64,000 bases of DNA from Castellaniella sp034674885 (GTDB lineage: Bacteria; Pseudomonadota; Gammaproteobacteria; Burkholderiales; Burkholderiaceae_B): contig NZ_JAUCDS010000003.1 in NCBI RefSeq assembly GCF_034674885.1, positions 62,001-126,000 on the forward strand, given 5' to 3'. The notes under the pieces were generated by a model. The model was not told the DNA's origin, made no database searches, and worked only from the letters and a program-made list of their open reading frames with translations. Made by a program: the position numbers and the translations under genes. Below are positions 1-8,221 of this stretch, piece by piece. Each line of letters begins with the position of its first letter. The first letter of the stretch is position 1.

Positions 1-1411
1 GTGCGGAAATCTGCCGGAAGGGCAGGTCGGCAGCTGCGGGCGCGCGCTGGCGCAGGCCCAGCGTCAGCAGGTCGTAGACCAGCAACCCGGCGCCGACTGC
101 GAACACCAGGCCGAATAGCGGAATCAGGACTTTGAAGAACTGCATGGCCGGAAAAACCTGGCCGCCGAACCAGCTCAGGCCCATGGAACGATACAGGAAG
201 ACCTGGATTGTCCCGCCGATGGCAAAGGCGAAGGCGATGCCCAGCATGCCGGTGAGCACCAGCCAGAAGGCGACCCGACCCAGGCGCTGGTCGAAGGTCC
301 GGACGCCGCGCAGCAGCGGCACGGCATAGTAGGCTGCGGCAATGCCCAGCATGCCGAAGGTGCCGAACATGGCCAGGTGGGCGTGGCTGGGCGTCACCCA
401 GGTGCCGTGCGACCAGACATTGGTCAGTGCGAAAGTCATGGTGAAGCCCAGGATGCCTGCACCTACCTGTTCCAGCACGACAGACCCCAGGATGAAATAG
501 AAGGCTGGCGAGTTTTCCAGCGGCTTGCCGTCCTGGTGCGCATCCAGATAAATATGCCAGAAGCAGAACACCAACGGTAGCGGTTCCAGGGCGCTGAACA
601 GCGAGCCCCAGAACTGCCAGAAGGCAGGGGTGCCGATCCAGAAATAGTGGTGTGCATTGCCGATCAGGCCTGATAGCCAGACCATGGCGACCCCCCAGAA
701 CACGGCATAGCCCACCGCCTTGACGTTGGCCTTGAACATCAGCACCAGCAGAAAGCCCACCAGGCTGATGTGGATGACTTCCCAGACGCCTTCGACCCAG
801 TAGTGGACCACGTACCAGCGGAAATATTCCTGCAGGTCCAGTCGCTCGATGAAAAATACCCCGAACAGCCAGACGAAGGTCAGGGCCGTGACGCCGATGG
901 CCAGCCCCCAGTGAATCTCGTTCCATTCGCGGCGCGGCGGAAAGGTGCGTATCAGCACCCAGGCCAGGATCGCAAAACCGATGAAGATGACGACGTCGGC
1001 CGCGCGACCGGCCTCCAGGTACTCCAGGCCTTCCTGCAGCCAGGGCTGCCCCAGCCACCATCCGGCGATCCCGTCGGCTGCCAGTCCTTGGGTCAGCACG
1101 TTCCAGATCGTAATGACGAGCAGGGCATAGAACAGGAACCGGATGAGCCAGGGGGCGGCCAGTTCCCGGTGAGACAGCAGTGGGCCGATGAAGAGCATCG
1201 TGCCGATGAACCCCGACAGAATCCAGAGAATGCCCAGGTTGGTGTGTTCCGCCCTGAGAATATTGAAGTTGGCGGTGCCGGCCAGCAACGTCGGATCGAC
1301 GTGCTGGACGGCGATCAGCAGGCCAAACAGCATCTGGAACAGGAAGAGCACCAGCATCAGCAGGAAGAAGCGCAGGCTGAGCCGCTGCGTTGTGTATTCG
1401 ATCTTGATCAT
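1..1411 (-). CDS. norB: NorB-like nitric oxide reductase catalytic subunit (3' end outside window)
   Basis: Membrane-bound haem-copper-superfamily subunit that would reduce NO to N2O. About 470 residues are visible, with roughly 12 hydrophobic helices, and the frame is still open at the window edge, so only the C-terminal tail is missing. His56, His203, Glu207, Glu211, His254, His255, Glu276, His343 and His345 match the haem and FeB ligands and glutamates of Pseudomonas aeruginosa NorB (60, 207, 211, 215, 258, 259, 280, 347, 349) with a constant offset of four. The motifs WVEGVWE, GNAHHYFWIG and SALEPLP support NOR rather than cytochrome oxidase. The PEE segment usual after helix II is absent (IGPLLSHRE instead), so this is a divergent cNOR. 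The ATG at 1411 follows GGGGAAG, 13 bp after the NorC stop. Family call is strong; the exact NOR subclass is uncertain. Confidence 0.85.
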   Translation of the reverse strand, partial: MIKIEYTTQRLSLRFFLLMLVLFLFQMLFGLLIAVQHVDPTLLAGTANFNILRAEHTNLGILWILSGFIGTMLFIGPLLSHRELAAPWLIRFLFYALLVITIWNVLTQGLAADGIAGWWLGQPWLQEGLEYLEAGRAADVVIFIGFAILAWVLIRTFPPRREWNEIHWGLAIGVTALTFVWLFGVFFIERLDLQEYFRWYVVHYWVEGVWEVIHISLVGFLLVLMFKANVKAVGYAVFWGVAMVWLSGLIGNAHHYFWIGTPAFWQFWGSLFSALEPLPLVFCFWHIYLDAHQDGKPLENSPAFYFILGSVVLEQVGAGILGFTMTFALTNVWSHGTWVTPSHAHLAMFGTFGMLGIAAAYYAVPLLRGVRTFDQRLGRVAFWLVLTGMLGIAFAFAIGGTIQVFLYRSMGLSWFGGQVFPAMQFFKVLIPLFGLVFAVGAGLLVYDLLTLGLRQRAPAAADLPFRQISA

Positions 1412-1424
1412 GATGGCTTCCCCG

Positions 1425-2390
1425 TCAAAGGCTGCGCAGATAGGCCACGATGGCCTTCATGTCGGATTCGTTGATCAGCGTGTCGTAGGGCGGCATCACG
1501 CCTGGCGGATAGCCCGCCACGATCCGGGCATCCGGTCGGCGGATGGATTCGACCAGATAGGCATCGTCAGCCGTCACCGTGCTTCCGTCGGCCAATTCGA
1601 CCTTGGACCCCGCCAGACCGCCCCATCCCGGGCCGACCAGGCGTTTCTGGTCGGACGCGTGGCAGGCCACGCATCCCAGGTCGCCGACCAGTTTTCGACC
1701 CAGCGCGACAGGGCTGGAGTTCGCCTCGGCGGGCGCTGCGGCCTGCTCATGGGCGCCGGATGTCGATGCCGGGCCCTGTACGGCTGCTTGACCAGCCAGC
1801 GCGATTGCGGGCAGGCGGCGGCCCTCGCGCGGCTTGGGCGGCCAGCCCTCCGTATCCATGGCGGAGGTGTATTTCAGGAAGGCGATCAGTCCGGCGATTT
1901 CCGATGCCTGCAGAGGCAGATTGGGCATCAGCGTGTGCTGGCCGCCACGCTGCTGGATGCGTTCGGCAGCTCCCGGATAGTGCCGGAGATAGCCCTGTGC
2001 GTCTGTCGCACCGGCTTCCTTCTGAACCACGGCGTTTTGCAATTGGGCCTGTACGGCAGCCTGGGTGGGCCAGCCTCCGGCCGAGGGCAGGAAGGCTGCC
2101 AGCCAGGCCGGGCCCGCTTCGGCGTAGATACGAGTCAGGTCCGGGCCCAAGTAGGCCCCGTTGCCGACGATGGTGTGGCACCCCATGCAGTTGTAGGCCT
2201 GGAAGACGCGCTTGCCCTGCACGGCGTCGGCTTCACCGTAGCTGACCGCCGAGGGGATGGTCTGCTTGCGCGAAGGCAGGAAGGACCAGACAGACAAGAT
2301 CAGGAAAATGGCCAGCATCAGGGCCAGGATCGCGAGCGCAGTGCGGCGTTTGGCGCCTTCCCGGCAATCGGTTCCGTTCAGGCAGCTCAT
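1425..2390 (-). CDS. NorC-like membrane cytochrome c with a second, caa3-type cytochrome c domain
   Basis: A 321-aa membrane-anchored di-haem cytochrome, presumably the electron-entry subunit of the adjacent NorB. An N-terminal membrane helix (about residues 17-37) precedes a NorC-type haem c domain with CMGCH at 68-72, the NorC-like GAYLGPDL stretch and a candidate axial Met155. An Ala/Pro-rich linker (about 195-228) leads to a second haem site, CVACH at 240-244, followed by the pattern of the cytochrome c domain of caa3-oxidase subunit II (VGPGWGGLAG, DGSTVTADDAYL, GVMPPY with Met299). Canonical NorC is about 145-150 aa with one haem, so this is a fusion. The start at 2390 has AGGAGG upstream and overlaps the preceding stop by ATGA, showing translational coupling. 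Confidence 0.82.
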   Translation of the reverse strand: MSCLNGTDCREGAKRRTALAILALMLAIFLILSVWSFLPSRKQTIPSAVSYGEADAVQGKRVFQAYNCMGCHTIVGNGAYLGPDLTRIYAEAGPAWLAAFLPSAGGWPTQAAVQAQLQNAVVQKEAGATDAQGYLRHYPGAAERIQQRGGQHTLMPNLPLQASEIAGLIAFLKYTSAMDTEGWPPKPREGRRLPAIALAGQAAVQGPASTSGAHEQAAAPAEANSSPVALGRKLVGDLGCVACHASDQKRLVGPGWGGLAGSKVELADGSTVTADDAYLVESIRRPDARIVAGYPPGVMPPYDTLINESDMKAIVAYLRSL

Positions 2391-2638
2391 GGCCGGTCCT
2401 CCTGGGAGACGGGTGCCGCGTCGCGGCCCTGGGAGTCGTGCAGGAACAGCGTGCGCAGGCTGCCCAGGAATACATAGAACACGTAGACCGCCAAGATGAA
2501 GCCCAGGACGAAATACAGCCCCCACATGCCGGGGGACTCGGCCCAATAGCTGAAGGTGCGCCAGTATGGCCAGGACAGCAGGACGCTGACCAGACCGGCA
2601 ATGGCGGATAAGACCAGATCAATCACTCGCTGTGCCAT
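2387..2638 (-). CDS. Small two-helix membrane protein of the NO reductase operon
   Basis: An 83-aa protein of unknown function. It has two hydrophobic segments (about residues 5-20 and 34-56) separated by an aromatic-rich loop (WPYWRTFSYWAES) and ends in a short charged tail. It is the first gene of the operon, begins after a strong Shine-Dalgarno (GGGAGGG) and overlaps the NorC-like gene by ATGA, so it is very likely expressed. I do not recognise the family. Its position suggests an accessory or assembly subunit of this NOR, comparable in size to small oxidase subunits, but that is inference. The canonical accessory genes norQ, norD, norE and norF are not seen in the part of the locus inside the window. 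Confidence 0.7.
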   Translation of the reverse strand: MAQRVIDLVLSAIAGLVSVLLSWPYWRTFSYWAESPGMWGLYFVLGFILAVYVFYVFLGSLRTLFLHDSQGRDAAPVSQEDRP

Positions 2639-2872
2639 GGTTCCCTCCCTTTCAGGCTGAATGGCGGATCCAGTCTAGAAAGATGGAGCGCACGAGGCGG
2701 TGAAGCCCTTACTGCGAGGAAGGAGACCGGGTGTTGTCTGTTTGTCTTGGATGGCAACGAATGTTGGATCTGGATGTTGCATAGCCGCAGGCAGCAGCAC
2801 ATGAACTGCGCGGGCAGGGGATGTCGCCCTGCGATTGCAGGGCATCGCTATCAGAGTTGCAGGCGAACAGCC

Positions 2873-2886
2873 TTAATGCGCATCAA
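2873..2886. promoter_or_regulatory. FNR/NNR-type box in the 349-bp region upstream of the NO reductase operon
   Basis: TTAATGCGCATCAA matches the FNR/Dnr/Nnr consensus TTGAT-N4-ATCAA with one mismatch. It lies 235 bp before the 83-aa start codon at 2638 and about 100 bp beyond the end of yicC. A CRP/FNR-family regulator responding to low oxygen or NO would fit a NO reductase. The distance to the first start codon implies a long leader or a coincidental match. The rest of the 2639-2987 gap shows no other recognisable gene or RNA. Confidence 0.5.
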
Positions 2887-2987
2887 GTATGCAATGAAAC
2901 AGGGATTTTCCAGCAGTTTCGCTGGAACCCGGCCTGGATCGGCCGCTGTACCCATCCTTGCGTGCGGGTCGGCAGCGCCCGCATTTG

Positions 2988-3896
2988 TTATTCAATGTTC
3001 TGCGCCTGCTCGCGCATCTGCTCGATCAGCAGCTTCAGGTCGATGGCCGCCTGGGTGACGGTCAGGGCTGCTGCCTTGGAGCCCAGTGTATTGGCCTCGC
3101 GGTTCATTTCCTGGAACAGGAAATCCAGGCGTTTGCCGCTGCCGCGCCTGGTCGATGCATGGGTGCCCCCCAGGATGTCGCGCAATTCCTGCAGGTGGGA
3201 TCGCAGGCGGGTGAGTTCCTCGGCTACGTCCACGCGCAGCCCGAACAGGCTGGCTTCCTGAGCAATGCGGGCGGTCAGTTCAGCGCCGCTGATGGCGGCG
3301 AAACCGTCCGGGCTGGCAGCGATCAGCGCCTCGCGCAGCCGCTGTGCAATGCGGTCCTGGTGCTGCTGCACCAGCGCGGGCAGTTCGACTTCGACCTGAT
3401 CGACGATGCGCACGATGTCATCGGCCATCTGCAGCATGGCCTGGGCCAGTCGAGCGCCTTCGCGTTCGCGGGCGGATTGGAATTCCTGCAGGGCCTGGGA
3501 GCAGGCCTGTTCGCACAGCGGCAGCCAGACGTCCGCATCCAGGCCGCTGCGGGCCAGGCCTTCGCGTGGCAGTTCGGCCAGCGTGGGCGCGGGCAGGTCC
3601 GGGATGTGGCGACGCGCCCAGGCCAGCTGCTCGGCCAGCGACTGGACAGCCGCTTCGTCGAAGGGGCGGGGTACGTTCTGTTCCGTCAGGCCGTAGCTGA
3701 TCTTGACCTCGATCTTGCCGCGCAGCGCGTGGCGGCCGACCAGATCCCGGACTGCGCCTTCGGCAAAACGCAGGTCTTCGGGGACGCGCAGGCTCAGATC
3801 CAGAAAACGGTTGTTGACGCTGCGCACCTCAACAGCCAGGGCGCCTTGTGCAGCTTCCAGACGGCTCGCGCCATAGGCGGTCATGCTACGGATCAT
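2988..3896 (-). CDS. yicC: YicC family endoribonuclease
   Basis: A 302-aa protein starting with the family's diagnostic MIRSMTAYG, followed by RSVNNRFLDLSLRVPE and the RGKIEV stretch; the C-terminal half carries the conserved FLFQEMNREANTLGSK motif. YicC proteins are metal-dependent endoribonucleases that act on single-stranded or stem-loop RNA and influence sRNA turnover. The gene is divergent from rph with 77 bp between them, the arrangement also seen in enteric bacteria. Length is close to the E. coli protein (287 aa). The start at 3896 is preferred over internal ATGs because of the conserved N terminus. Confidence 0.93.
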   Translation of the reverse strand: MIRSMTAYGASRLEAAQGALAVEVRSVNNRFLDLSLRVPEDLRFAEGAVRDLVGRHALRGKIEVKISYGLTEQNVPRPFDEAAVQSLAEQLAWARRHIPDLPAPTLAELPREGLARSGLDADVWLPLCEQACSQALQEFQSAREREGARLAQAMLQMADDIVRIVDQVEVELPALVQQHQDRIAQRLREALIAASPDGFAAISGAELTARIAQEASLFGLRVDVAEELTRLRSHLQELRDILGGTHASTRRGSGKRLDFLFQEMNREANTLGSKAAALTVTQAAIDLKLLIEQMREQAQNIE

Positions 3897-3973
3897 CGGG
3901 GGTCTCGGGATTCTCTACAATAAGGGCGTCATTGTAGTCTGAGCCATCCGCTCCCCAGCCTGGAACTTCATTC

Positions 3974-4726
3974 ATGTCCGAATCCCCCTTGTCCACCCCA
4001 GCCGCCCGACCCTCCGGGCGCGCCGCCGACGCCTTGCGTCCCGTCCAGCTGCTGACCGGCTATACGCGTCACGCCGAAGGATCCGTGCTGGCTTGCATGG
4101 GCGACACCCGTGTCCTGTGCACCGCCAGCGTGCTGGAAAAGGTGCCACCGTTCCTGAAGGGCAAAGGGCAGGGCTGGGTCACGGCCGAATATGGCATGTT
4201 GCCTCGCGCCACGCACACCCGGGGCGAGCGCGAGGCTGCCCGGGGCAAGCAAAGCGGCCGTACCCAGGAAATCCAGCGCCTGATCGGCCGCAGCCTGCGG
4301 GCGGTCTTCGATCTGGGCGCCCTGGGCGAACGCACCGTGCAGCTGGACTGCGACGTGCTGCAGGCTGACGGCGGTACGCGCTGCGCCAGCATCACCGGCG
4401 CCTGGCTGGCGGCGGCCCTGGCCGTGCGCGGCCTGCAGGCCCGAGGGCTGCTGGCAGCCAACCCCTTGCGCGGTCAGGTGGCGGCCGTTTCCGTGGGGCT
4501 GGTCGGTGGTGCGGCTGTCCTGGATCTGGACTATGCCGAAGATTCCGGCTGCGATACCGACATGAACGTCGTCATGACCGATGCGGGCGATTTCGTCGAG
4601 GTGCAGGGCACGGGCGAGGGCGGCAGTTTCCGGCGCCAGCAGCTCGAGGCCCTGCTGGACCTGGCCGATGGCGGCATCCGCCAGTTGATCCGGGCTCAAT
4701 CCGGCGCGCTGGAGTCTGCGCAATGA
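3974..4726 (+). CDS. rph: Ribonuclease PH
   Basis: A 250-aa phosphate-dependent 3'-5' exoribonuclease that trims tRNA precursors in the cytoplasm. It has the RNase PH pattern LRPVQLLTGYTRHAEGS near the N terminus, then EYGMLPRATHTR and GRSLRAVFD (arginine-rich RNA and phosphate binding), ITGAWLA and the DLDYAEDSGCDTDMNVVM catalytic block with acidic metal ligands at about residues 178-194. The last codons overlap rdgB by ATGA, so the two are translationally coupled, as often in proteobacteria. Confidence 0.97.
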   Translation: MSESPLSTPAARPSGRAADALRPVQLLTGYTRHAEGSVLACMGDTRVLCTASVLEKVPPFLKGKGQGWVTAEYGMLPRATHTRGEREAARGKQSGRTQEIQRLIGRSLRAVFDLGALGERTVQLDCDVLQADGGTRCASITGAWLAAALAVRGLQARGLLAANPLRGQVAAVSVGLVGGAAVLDLDYAEDSGCDTDMNVVMTDAGDFVEVQGTGEGGSFRRQQLEALLDLADGGIRQLIRAQSGALESAQ

Positions 4727-5337
4727 TCCGCGTCGTGCTCGCGTCCAACAATCCCGGCAAGCTCAAGGAATTTTCGGTCAGCCTGGCTGCGGCCGGAATC
4801 GAGATGGTGCCTCAGGGCGCCCTGGGGGTGTCCGAGGCTGACGAACCCTTCGAAACCTTTGTTGAAAATGCCCTGGCCAAGGCGCGGCATGCCAGCCGAA
4901 CCACCGGACTGCCTGCGCTGGCCGACGATTCTGGTCTGTGCGTCCGCGCCCTGGGCGGGGCCCCCGGCGTGCATTCCGCGCGCTATGCCATGACGGCCGA
5001 CGGCTCGCGTTCGGATGCGGCCAACAATGCCCGGCTGGTGGCCGACATGGCGGGCCAGGCGGACCGACGGGGTTGCTACGTCGCAGTCCTGGTGTATGTC
5101 CGCAGCGCCGACGATCCGCGCCCCATCGTGGTCGAAGGCAGCTGGGACGGCGAAGTCCTGGCCGAACCCCGGGGCACCAATGGTTTTGGCTACGATCCCT
5201 ATTTCTACCTGCCGGACCTGGGCATGAGCGCTGCCGAGCTGCCGCTGGAACAGAAGAACCAGCTCAGCCACCGGGCGCGGGCTCTGCGCCAGTTGCTGCA
5301 GGCGCTGCACGGCGAATACGCCGGTTCGCAATCCTGA
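4723..5337 (+). CDS. rdgB: RdgB/HAM1 family XTP/dITP diphosphatase
   Basis: A 204-aa nucleotide-pool sanitising enzyme that hydrolyses dITP, dXTP and ITP to monophosphates. The N-terminal VLASNNPGKLKEF is the triphosphate-binding motif; FVENALAKARHAS and LADDSGLCVRALGGAPGVHSARYA follow with catalytic acidic residues, and TNGFGYDPYFYLP is the late signature. Length matches the family (about 197-205 aa). It is coupled to rph by a 4-bp overlap and followed 10 bp later by hemW. Confidence 0.96.
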   Translation: MIRVVLASNNPGKLKEFSVSLAAAGIEMVPQGALGVSEADEPFETFVENALAKARHASRTTGLPALADDSGLCVRALGGAPGVHSARYAMTADGSRSDAANNARLVADMAGQADRRGCYVAVLVYVRSADDPRPIVVEGSWDGEVLAEPRGTNGFGYDPYFYLPDLGMSAAELPLEQKNQLSHRARALRQLLQALHGEYAGSQS

Positions 5338-5347
5338 AGGTCGACTC

Positions 5348-6568
5348 ATGAAAAAGCTGGTGCGTGTTCCACAGGCCGAATCGCAAGGCGATGGCCGGCC
5401 CGCCGTCCGGGGCAAGCCGGGGCTGGCGGCCTTGCCGCCGCTGTCCGTCTACGTGCACGTGCCCTGGTGCGTGCACAAATGCCCATATTGCGACTTCAAT
5501 TCGCACGAACGGCAGGGGGATCTCCCGGAACAGGCCTATCTGCAGGCCTTGCAGGCGGATCTGGAACAGGCCATTCCCGACGTGTGGGGGCGGCCGGTGT
5601 CCACCGTGTTCTTCGGCGGCGGCACGCCCAGCCTGCTGTCGGCCGACGCCATCGACCAGATCATCAGCCTGCTGCGGGCTACGCTCAGCCTGGCGCCGGA
5701 TGCGGAAATCACCCTGGAGGCCAATCCCGGCACGGCCGAGGCTGGACGTTTCCGGGGCTATGCACAGGCGGGCGTCAACCGGATTTCGCTGGGTATCCAG
5801 AGCTTCGACGACGACAAGCTCAAGCGCCTGGGCCGCATCCATGACGCCGCTCAGGCCCGCGCGGCCATCGGCATGGCCCAACAGGCCGTGGATCGAGTCA
5901 ATCTGGACCTGATGTTCGCCCTGCCGCAGCAGACGCTGGAACAATGCGAACAAGACCTGCGCGAGGCACTGGCCTTCCAGACCGGGCATCTGTCGCTATA
6001 TCACCTGACGCTGGAACCCAACACGGTCTTTGCCAAGTATCCACCGCGCCTGCCGGACGACGAACAAAGCGCCGTCATGCAGGACCGCGTGGCGGAACTG
6101 GCGCAGGCGGCGGGCTTCGACCGCTACGAGGTCTCCGCCTATGCACGCCAGGGTCAGGAATGCCTGCACAACATGAACTACTGGCAGTTCGGCGACTATC
6201 TGGGCATCGGCCCCGGAGCGCACTCCAAGATCTCCTTTCAGAATCGCATCATCCGCCAGGCCCGCGCGCGCATGCCGGACGCCTGGATGCGGCTGGCCCA
6301 GGAACACACCGGCAAGCACATCGTCGAACAGCGCGAACTTGGCCACGCCGACCTGGGCTTCGAGTTCATGCTCAATGCGCTGCGCCTGAAGCGCGGGGTC
6401 GAAGGCGGCCTGTTCATCGAACGCACCGGCCTGTCGCTGATGTCCATTCTGCCGGCCATGCAAAGAGCCGTGGATCGCGGCCTGTTGATGCCCGGCCTGG
6501 AACGGGTGCAGGCCACGCCGCAGGGCTGGCGCTTTCTGAACGACCTGCAGATGGAATTTCTGCCCTGA
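5348..6568 (+). CDS. hemW: Radical SAM haem chaperone HemW
   Basis: A 406-aa protein with the radical SAM cluster motif CVHKCPYC (about residues 41-48) after a VHVPW stretch, then the GGGTPSLL segment and the NRISLGIQSF strand. HemW binds haem and is thought to deliver it to respiratory enzymes; many databases still label it oxygen-independent coproporphyrinogen III oxidase-like. The HemW cluster motif CxxxCxxC lacks the extra cysteine of true HemN (CxxxCxxCxC). It is the last gene of the rph-rdgB-hemW run. An N-terminal extension of about 30 residues precedes the conserved core. Confidence 0.92.
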   Translation: MKKLVRVPQAESQGDGRPAVRGKPGLAALPPLSVYVHVPWCVHKCPYCDFNSHERQGDLPEQAYLQALQADLEQAIPDVWGRPVSTVFFGGGTPSLLSADAIDQIISLLRATLSLAPDAEITLEANPGTAEAGRFRGYAQAGVNRISLGIQSFDDDKLKRLGRIHDAAQARAAIGMAQQAVDRVNLDLMFALPQQTLEQCEQDLREALAFQTGHLSLYHLTLEPNTVFAKYPPRLPDDEQSAVMQDRVAELAQAAGFDRYEVSAYARQGQECLHNMNYWQFGDYLGIGPGAHSKISFQNRIIRQARARMPDAWMRLAQEHTGKHIVEQRELGHADLGFEFMLNALRLKRGVEGGLFIERTGLSLMSILPAMQRAVDRGLLMPGLERVQATPQGWRFLNDLQMEFLP

Positions 6569-6592
6569 CATGGTGCGTTGTGCTCTAAAATA

Positions 6593-6609
6593 TGCACCTA
6601 TTTGGTGCG
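6593..6609. promoter_or_regulatory. NtrC enhancer site upstream of glnA
   Basis: TGCACC-TATTT-GGTGCG is a near-perfect NtrC dyad (consensus TGCACC-N5-GGTGCA). It lies about 100 bp upstream of the sigma-54 promoter elements, at roughly -120, a typical enhancer distance. A further GGTGCG half-site sits at 6572-6577 and may be part of a second, weaker site. Binding by phosphorylated NtrC, encoded two genes downstream, is inferred. Confidence 0.85.
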
Positions 6610-6694
6610 TTTTCAGTTGCTCATACGAGAAAATATCGTCCATGACGTTCCTCAGTGCCGTGCAAATCTGGGGACAGGCTTTGTGCCAAAAACC

Positions 6695-6710
6695 TGGCAC
6701 GGCATTTGCT
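6695..6710 (+). promoter_or_regulatory. Sigma-54 promoter of glnA
   Basis: TGGCACGGCATTTGCT fits the sigma-54 -24/-12 consensus TGGCACG-N4-TTGCT exactly. Transcription should start about 10-12 bp downstream, near 6721, leaving a leader of about 75 nt before glnA. Together with the NtrC dyad it predicts strong induction under nitrogen limitation. Confidence 0.9.
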
Positions 6711-6797
6711 TAAGCTTTATCGACGGCAGGAATGCCGCTAACCATGACAAAGCCCCAGGCTTGATTTTCTTCTTATCCTTTTGGCGCAGGAGCCTGT

Positions 6798-8210
6798 ATG
6801 TCCACCCCTGAAAACGTCGTCCAGATGATTGCCGAACGCGAAGTCGCGTTCGTGGATTTCCGCTTTACCGATACCCTGGGTCGGGAACACCACCTGACGG
6901 TTCCCGCCAGCCAGGTCGACGAAGACCGCATGGAATCGGGCGTGGCCTTCGATGGCTCATCGCTGCCGGGCTGGAAGGGCATCGAGGCCTCGGACATGAT
7001 CCTGGTCCCGGACGCCGCCACGGCGCGCATGGATCCCTTCCGCGAGGAAAGCACGCTGATCCTGACTTGCGACGTGGTCGAGCCGTCCGACCTGAAAGGC
7101 TACGACCGCGACCCGCGATCCCTGGCGCGCCGCGCCGAGGCCTACCTGAAGTCCAGTGGCCTGGGCGACACCGCCTATTTCGGCCCGGAACCCGAGTTTT
7201 TCGTGTTCGACGGCATCAGCTGGAATTCGGACATGGCAGGCAGTTTCGTCAAGATCCGCTCCAACGAAGGCGCCTGGTCCAATGCAGACGATGCCAATGG
7301 CACCAACCAGGGTTATCGCCCGGCCGTCAAGGGCGGCTACGTGCCCGTGCCGCCGATCGATTCCTTTGCCGACATGCGCTCCGAAATGTGCCTGCTGATG
7401 GAACAGATGGGCGTGCCCGTCGAGGTCCACCACCACGAGGTCGCGAACTGCGGCCAGCTGGAAATCGGCACGCGCTTCTCCACGCTGGTGCAGCGTGCCG
7501 ACTGGACGCAAATCATGAAGTACGTGATCCGCAACGTCGCCCACGTCTACGGCAAGACCGCTACCTTCATGCCCAAGCCCGTCGTCGGCGACAACGGTTC
7601 GGGCATGCACGTCCACCAGTCCATCTGGAAAGACGGCCAGAATCTGTTTGCCGGCAATGGCTACGGCGGGTTGTCGGAATTCGCGCTGTACTACATTGGC
7701 GGCATCATCCATCACGCCCGCGCCCTGAATGCCATCACCAACCCGGGCACGAACTCCTACAAACGTCTTGTGCCGCACTACGAGGCCCCGGTGAAGCTGG
7801 CGTATTCGGCCCGCAATCGCTCGGCATCGATCCGCATCCCCTACGTCAGCAACCCCAAGGCTCGCCGGGTCGAATCCCGCTTCCCCGATCCCCTGGCCAA
7901 TCCCTACCTGGCGTTCTCGGCGCTGATGATGGCGGGCCTGGACGGCGTGCAGAACAAGATTCACCCGGGCGATCCGGCCGACAAGAACCTGTACGATCTG
8001 CCGCCGGAAGAAGACGCCAAGATCCCCACGGTGTGCTCGTCCCTGGAACAGGCCCTGGAGGCCCTGGATCGCGACCGCGAATTCCTGACGCGCGGCGGTG
8101 TGTTCAGCAACGATCTGTTGGACGCCTACCTGAACCTGAAGGAAAACGAACTCAATCGCCTGCGCGTGACGCCGCATCCGGTCGAATTCGACATGTACTA
8201 CACCCTGTAA
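6798..8210 (+). CDS. glnA: Glutamine synthetase type I
   Basis: A 470-aa ATP-dependent enzyme that makes glutamine from glutamate and ammonium and forms dodecamers in the cytoplasm. Visible signatures are FDGSSLPGWKGIEASDM (N-terminal domain), EPEFFVFDGI, the ATP-binding block KPVVGDNGSGMHVHQS, and NPGTNSYKRLVPHYEAP. Tyr399 in NLYDLPPEE is the adenylylation site used for GlnE control in GSI-beta enzymes. It heads the glnA-ntrB-ntrC operon; ntrB follows after 11 bp. Expression should be under NtrC/sigma-54 control from the upstream sites. Confidence 0.98.
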   Translation: MSTPENVVQMIAEREVAFVDFRFTDTLGREHHLTVPASQVDEDRMESGVAFDGSSLPGWKGIEASDMILVPDAATARMDPFREESTLILTCDVVEPSDLKGYDRDPRSLARRAEAYLKSSGLGDTAYFGPEPEFFVFDGISWNSDMAGSFVKIRSNEGAWSNADDANGTNQGYRPAVKGGYVPVPPIDSFADMRSEMCLLMEQMGVPVEVHHHEVANCGQLEIGTRFSTLVQRADWTQIMKYVIRNVAHVYGKTATFMPKPVVGDNGSGMHVHQSIWKDGQNLFAGNGYGGLSEFALYYIGGIIHHARALNAITNPGTNSYKRLVPHYEAPVKLAYSARNRSASIRIPYVSNPKARRVESRFPDPLANPYLAFSALMMAGLDGVQNKIHPGDPADKNLYDLPPEEDAKIPTVCSSLEQALEALDRDREFLTRGGVFSNDLLDAYLNLKENELNRLRVTPHPVEFDMYYTL

Positions 8211-8221
8211 GGGGCCTGGCG

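Noticed and set aside
7067..8221. Upstream extension of ntrB through glnA in another frame
   Set aside because: The extension has Arg/Gly/Pro-rich out-of-frame composition; the PAS domain starts at 8222, right after glnA.
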